Shown here in pieces: positions 60,639-64,000 of a DNA stretch of 64,000 nt. The stretch comes from Asaia astilbis JCM 15831 (GTDB lineage Bacteria; Pseudomonadota; Alphaproteobacteria; Acetobacterales; Acetobacteraceae). The DNA lies in contig NZ_BAJT01000005.1 of NCBI RefSeq assembly GCF_000613845.1, forward strand, positions 115,638 to 179,637, given 5' to 3'. The notes beneath the pieces were generated by a model. The model saw only the letters and a list, made by a program, of their open reading frames with translations, had not been told where the DNA came from and searched no databases. Position 1 is the stretch's first letter. Each line of letters starts with the position of its first letter. The position numbers were made by a program, and so were the translations under genes.

Positions 60639-61708
60639 TCAGATCAGATAGGAATCATTGCCTGTTACCAGAGTTGTGCGAGCGGAACGGTAGGTGCTCC
60701 CGCTCCGCTCACGATGGCTCTCGATCCTGGAATAGATGAGGCCGTCCGTTTCTGAATCGAAGACCCGATGCGCAAAGCGTTCGCGCACCGGATGGATGGC
60801 CTTTGTATAGGCGTGAGGACCGGTGATGTTGAACGTGGTGACGGCGCCTGCGCCGTGCACCTCCGCGCGATAGGTCAGAATTTTGGTCATCACGAGCTGG
60901 ATGACCCGGCGCAGATAAGGATGACCGGGTCGGGCGATCAGAAACCATTGCTGATATTCGCCGCCCTTAACATGCGCGATCGACGCTCCTAGACCCCAGC
61001 CAGCATGGAGATTGGAGCCCGACATGTTCCATTGCGACAAGAGGAACTCGTCATTCGGGCGGATGATGGCATCCAGAGGTCGGGATGTTGAGGATTTGAG
61101 ATCCAGATACACGCCCCCGAGACGGTAGATCAGCAGATAGCGAAAGAAATCGGCTTTGGCTGCGCCGTATTCTGCCCCGATCATGAGATAGATCTTGAGC
61201 ACATCCCATCCATAATGATCGGAGATGAACTGAAAGCGCGCGGCTTCGTCCCAGAGACGCAATTCCCAGCCGGGGTTGAGTGCCGAAGTCTGAGCGATAT
61301 TGGCCGCAAAGGCCGGATCCAGCGTCGTCCGATCGTTGCAGATGAAATGCAACAGGCGCGGCACGGCTGCGAAGTCTTCGGAAGAGGGCGCGATCTCGGG
61401 GAAACGCTTGAGCGCAAGACAGGAAAGCTCCCCCCAGCTGGAGCGCTTGAGACTAAAATCGCGGGTGCCGTCCGGAGAATGCGAATAGGGAGCCCCCGTT
61501 GCATCGCGGAGCTGATACACGTGAGGCCGCAACGCCATAAGGGTGTAGGAGGGCGGCGCATTGACGAGCTGCCCTCGGCCCAGATCGATCCCAAGGAAGT
61601 TCGTGTCGCGTTGCTCGAGCACGATCCCCTCGAGGAGGAGCTGTTCGTCGCCTCGGCACGCGCCACCAACGCATCGCCAAACATCGTGATGAGCGCTGTT
61701 TCGGTCAT
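60639..61708 (-). CDS. GT32-type (OCH1-like) glycosyltransferase, frame broken near the N-terminus
   Basis: ATG 61708 (GGAG upstream) reads MTETALITMFGDALVAR, then phase shifts near 61655 to RGDEQLLLEGIVLEQ. The rest has PRLLHFICNDRTTLDP, LNPGWELRLWDE, AAKADFFRYLLIYRLGGVYLDLKSS and NITGPHAYT, the OCH1/TcdA-like sugar-transferase pattern. The usual second Asp of the DxD motif is Lys here (LDLK). Corrected length is 356 residues. It lies 13 bases after the DinG-like gene on the same strand. Confidence 0.85.
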
Positions 61709-61721
61709 GGGGTGAGGCTCC

Positions 61722-64000
61722 TCAGGTGTCGTTCTCCAGAAGGGGCGTTGAGACATCTCCGGGCAGGAAGGCCCCGATCTGACGAACGGCTTCGGCAAGG
61801 CTGACGCGCTCGACAGCAACCCCTTCAGGAAACGCCGAAAGCAGACGTGAAGGCATGCGTCGATCCAGAATGACGAAGACGCCGCGATCATCGCTCTTGC
61901 GGATCAGACGACCGAAAGCCTGTCGTAGTCTCATGCGGGTGAGACGATCGTCATAGTCGCGCGGATCGTCGGGGGAGAGCGCCTTGCGGCGTTCCCGATG
62001 GAGAATGTCAGGACGGGGCCAGGGCGTTCGTTCGAACACCACAAGGCGCAAAGCCTGGCCCGGCACATCCACCCCATCCCGCATGGCGTCCGTACCCAGC
62101 AGGCAGGAATGGAGCTCTGTGCGAAAAATATCGACCAGCGTTGCGTTATCCATCGTATCGACATGCTGGGCGTAGAGCGGCACGCCAGACTCTTCCAGAG
62201 CACCAGCAATGCGCTGATGCACTGCGCGCAGGCGTGAGATCGCGGTGAACAGTCCCAGCGCGCCGCCTCGTGAAGCGAGAAAAAGAAGGCGATAGGCGCT
62301 CGCCAGAGCGTCCAGATCGTTTTGCGGAATATCCGTGACGATCAGGGCCCTTGTCTGATGGGCATAATCGAAGGGGCTCAGGAGCGAAGCGCGAAAAGGC
62401 GGCTTGATGAAATGCGGGGTGCCAAGGCGTGTTTCGGCAGCGTGCCAGGTCTGTTCGACCTGACGCGGGTCTGGTCCGCTCTCGCCTGCTGCCGGTGTTT
62501 GATCGCGCAGCGTCGCGGAGGTGATCAGCATGCCATGGGCGGTTCCCTGCATGACGGACGCGAAAGGGATCGTCGGGTCACGCCAGTGACGATGCAGCCC
62601 GATATCCGTCTCCCCCTGACGGCCCGCAATATAGTCTGACCGGATCAGATCGATGAAGGCTGTGCTGGACCCAGCCTCGCTTTTGAGCACGGTATCGAGC
62701 ATCGCAATCCAGCCCTCAACGCGCGTAATCGCCCGTCTTCTGAGCGAGCGGATCATGGCCTCGATCCGCAGGCGCTGCGCGGCTTCAAGAGCGTCATCCG
62801 GTTCGCTCAAAAGGGCTTTGAGGCGCTCGACCAATGTGTGGAGCGGTGCGAGCAGGCGTCTGAGAGCAGAATCGAGAGGAGAGGCGGCCTGACGCAGCGT
62901 TTCTCCAGCGGGGTGAAGCTCACATTCAGAGCTGTCCTGCCCCTGTGTGCCAATTCGCCTTGCGTCCAGCTGGGCCCTCAGCGCCTGAAAAAACTGTTCC
63001 GAGGGATTGACGATCAACTCGGGGACGCTTGGCTGCGGCGCTGTGTCCTCACCATTCAGTCGTCCGAGCCAGCCGGGTGCGGGGAGGGAATGGGCCGCGC
63101 CAAGGATCGCCTCCATGGGGGATTCAAGCGCGGGAGAGGTCGCGACCAGATCTTCGATGCGCCGTCGCAGGCCTCTCGCTCTAGAGCGGCTCCCTTCCGC
63201 GCCCAGCAGCCAGCGACGCAGTTCGGCGGCCTCGAGGCCGGAGAGTGCGAGGGAAAAGGCGCTATCAGCCGCTTCAGGGAGGTGATGGCCTTCGTCGAAA
63301 AAGTAACGTGTCGGCAGCTGGTCTTCGTCTGGTACATCGTCTCGCGCGAGACTGGCCCAGCTGGCTTGTGAGAGCACAAGCGCATGATTAGCGATGACGA
63401 GCCGTGCTCCGCGCGCGCGCCGGATCGAATGTTCCACAAAACAGGTCTGGTAGTGCGGGCACGCCCCGTGGATGCATTCGCCTCTGCGATCGGCCATGCC
63501 GAAGAGGGTCCCGCTTCCGAAGATATCTCCGAACCAGCCCGGCAGGTCGCCCCCCATGAGGTCGCCGTCTTCGGTGGCCTCCGCCCAGCGGGCCAGCATC
63601 GAAAGCCCGATGAGTGCCGATGGAGACGGAGAGGGGCGGGAAGCGAGCGTGTTGACCGCATCTTCCATGTTCAGGAGGCAGAGATAGTTTTCACGCCCCT
63701 TGCGCAGAACTACGGCGTCGCGGCGCTCGGCGGGGTCTGGGTAGAGCCGGTGCAGTTCCTGCTCGATCTGCCGCTGCAGATGGCGTGTATAGGTCGAAAC
63801 CCAGACAGGTCCGTCATTCTGCTCGGCCCAGACGCTGGCCGGAGCGATATAGCCGAGTGTCTTGCCCGTGCCCGTTCCCGCTTCGGCAAGGACGATCTCG
63901 GGAATGCCGGCGCCTTCGCGGGGGGCCAGTGCCTGTGTGACCGCCGAGGCGTAATCGGCCTGTCCCGGACGTGTTTCGGCCCCCTCGCCAAGGATGCGTG
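61722..64000 (-). CDS. DinG/XPD-family ATP-dependent helicase (5' end outside window)
   Basis: The frame is open from the window end. The Walker A motif AEAGTGTGKTLGYIAPAS lies about 50 codons inside. Four Cys for an iron-sulphur cluster are seen (Cys in NYLCLLNMED, then GECIHGACPHYQTC). The DEAH-like box is FFDEGHHLPEAA, and late helicase motifs are LLGTDAMRDGVDVPGQALRLVVFERTPWPRPD and RQAFGRLIRKSDDRG. Such enzymes unwind forked DNA or R-loops. At least 759 residues are present. The first domain is missing, so the exact subfamily (DinG or YoaA) is open. Confidence 0.93.
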   Translation of the reverse strand, partial: RILGEGAETRPGQADYASAVTQALAPREGAGIPEIVLAEAGTGTGKTLGYIAPASVWAEQNDGPVWVSTYTRHLQRQIEQELHRLYPDPAERRDAVVLRKGRENYLCLLNMEDAVNTLASRPSPSPSALIGLSMLARWAEATEDGDLMGGDLPGWFGDIFGSGTLFGMADRRGECIHGACPHYQTCFVEHSIRRARGARLVIANHALVLSQASWASLARDDVPDEDQLPTRYFFDEGHHLPEAADSAFSLALSGLEAAELRRWLLGAEGSRSRARGLRRRIEDLVATSPALESPMEAILGAAHSLPAPGWLGRLNGEDTAPQPSVPELIVNPSEQFFQALRAQLDARRIGTQGQDSSECELHPAGETLRQAASPLDSALRRLLAPLHTLVERLKALLSEPDDALEAAQRLRIEAMIRSLRRRAITRVEGWIAMLDTVLKSEAGSSTAFIDLIRSDYIAGRQGETDIGLHRHWRDPTIPFASVMQGTAHGMLITSATLRDQTPAAGESGPDPRQVEQTWHAAETRLGTPHFIKPPFRASLLSPFDYAHQTRALIVTDIPQNDLDALASAYRLLFLASRGGALGLFTAISRLRAVHQRIAGALEESGVPLYAQHVDTMDNATLVDIFRTELHSCLLGTDAMRDGVDVPGQALRLVVFERTPWPRPDILHRERRKALSPDDPRDYDDRLTRMRLRQAFGRLIRKSDDRGVFVILDRRMPSRLLSAFPEGVAVERVSLAEAVRQIGAFLPGDVSTPLLENDT

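Overview
The window looks like a chromosomal segment of an aerobic alphaproteobacterium, most likely an acetic acid bacterium (Acetobacteraceae). The GroEL, SecB, MurJ, HemF and Tim44-like proteins, the moderately high GC, and the TonB receptor and Hint-domain protein types all fit this; the genus cannot be fixed from sequence alone.

Layout. 1-5.8 kb is a minus-strand run: MRJP-like protein, thrC, M16 peptidase, pmbA and a cut-off Tim44-like protein. 5.9-15.2 kb has DUF3147, a TPR protein, and minus-strand murJ, mutS and glnD. 15.5-18.1 kb has a LysE exporter, glutathione peroxidase and a CNT nucleoside transporter. 18.2-22.6 kb is a minus-strand operon hemC-hemD-rlmJ-gpsA-TylF-type methyltransferase, divergent from tsaD. 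tRNA-Ser(UGA) at 24.1 kb borders an accessory-looking block. It holds a GT4 glycosyltransferase overlapping by 4 bp a 1398-residue protein (lamin-tail, OB fold, nuclease, Hint, two repeats), an 820-base AT-rich leader, then a MocR-type regulator and glyA. 34-37.3 kb has two GNATs, a PEP-mutase-like enzyme and an EamA transporter. 37.8-43.6 kb has secB, a second Tim44-like gene, mltA, an orphan DNA methyltransferase, a tri-haem peroxidase and smr. 43.6-50.4 kb has a Bug-type binding protein, hemF, mtnP, DUF2934, dienelactone hydrolase, DUF4169 and groES-groEL behind a CIRCE operator. A decayed IS5-family element (50.5-51.2 kb) is followed by an M48 lipoprotein, a small secreted protein and a CHASE2 membrane protein. 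The end has LysR/SDR, a TonB receptor, a GT32 glycosyltransferase and a DinG-like helicase running off the edge.

A dominant technical feature is the number of broken frames. About two dozen single-base length errors interrupt otherwise well-conserved genes (mutS, glnD, hemD, mtnP, secB, smr, TonB receptor and others). Nearly all look like one lost base, many in short homopolymers. Two breaks lie in hemD, which an aerobe should need, so sequencing error is the simplest explanation. These loci are annotated over their full intended span with the break positions given.

The most unusual content is the Hint/nuclease protein with its coupled glycosyltransferase (24.6-29.9 kb). Second is the CHASE2, small secreted protein and M48 lipoprotein group (51.2-54.9 kb).
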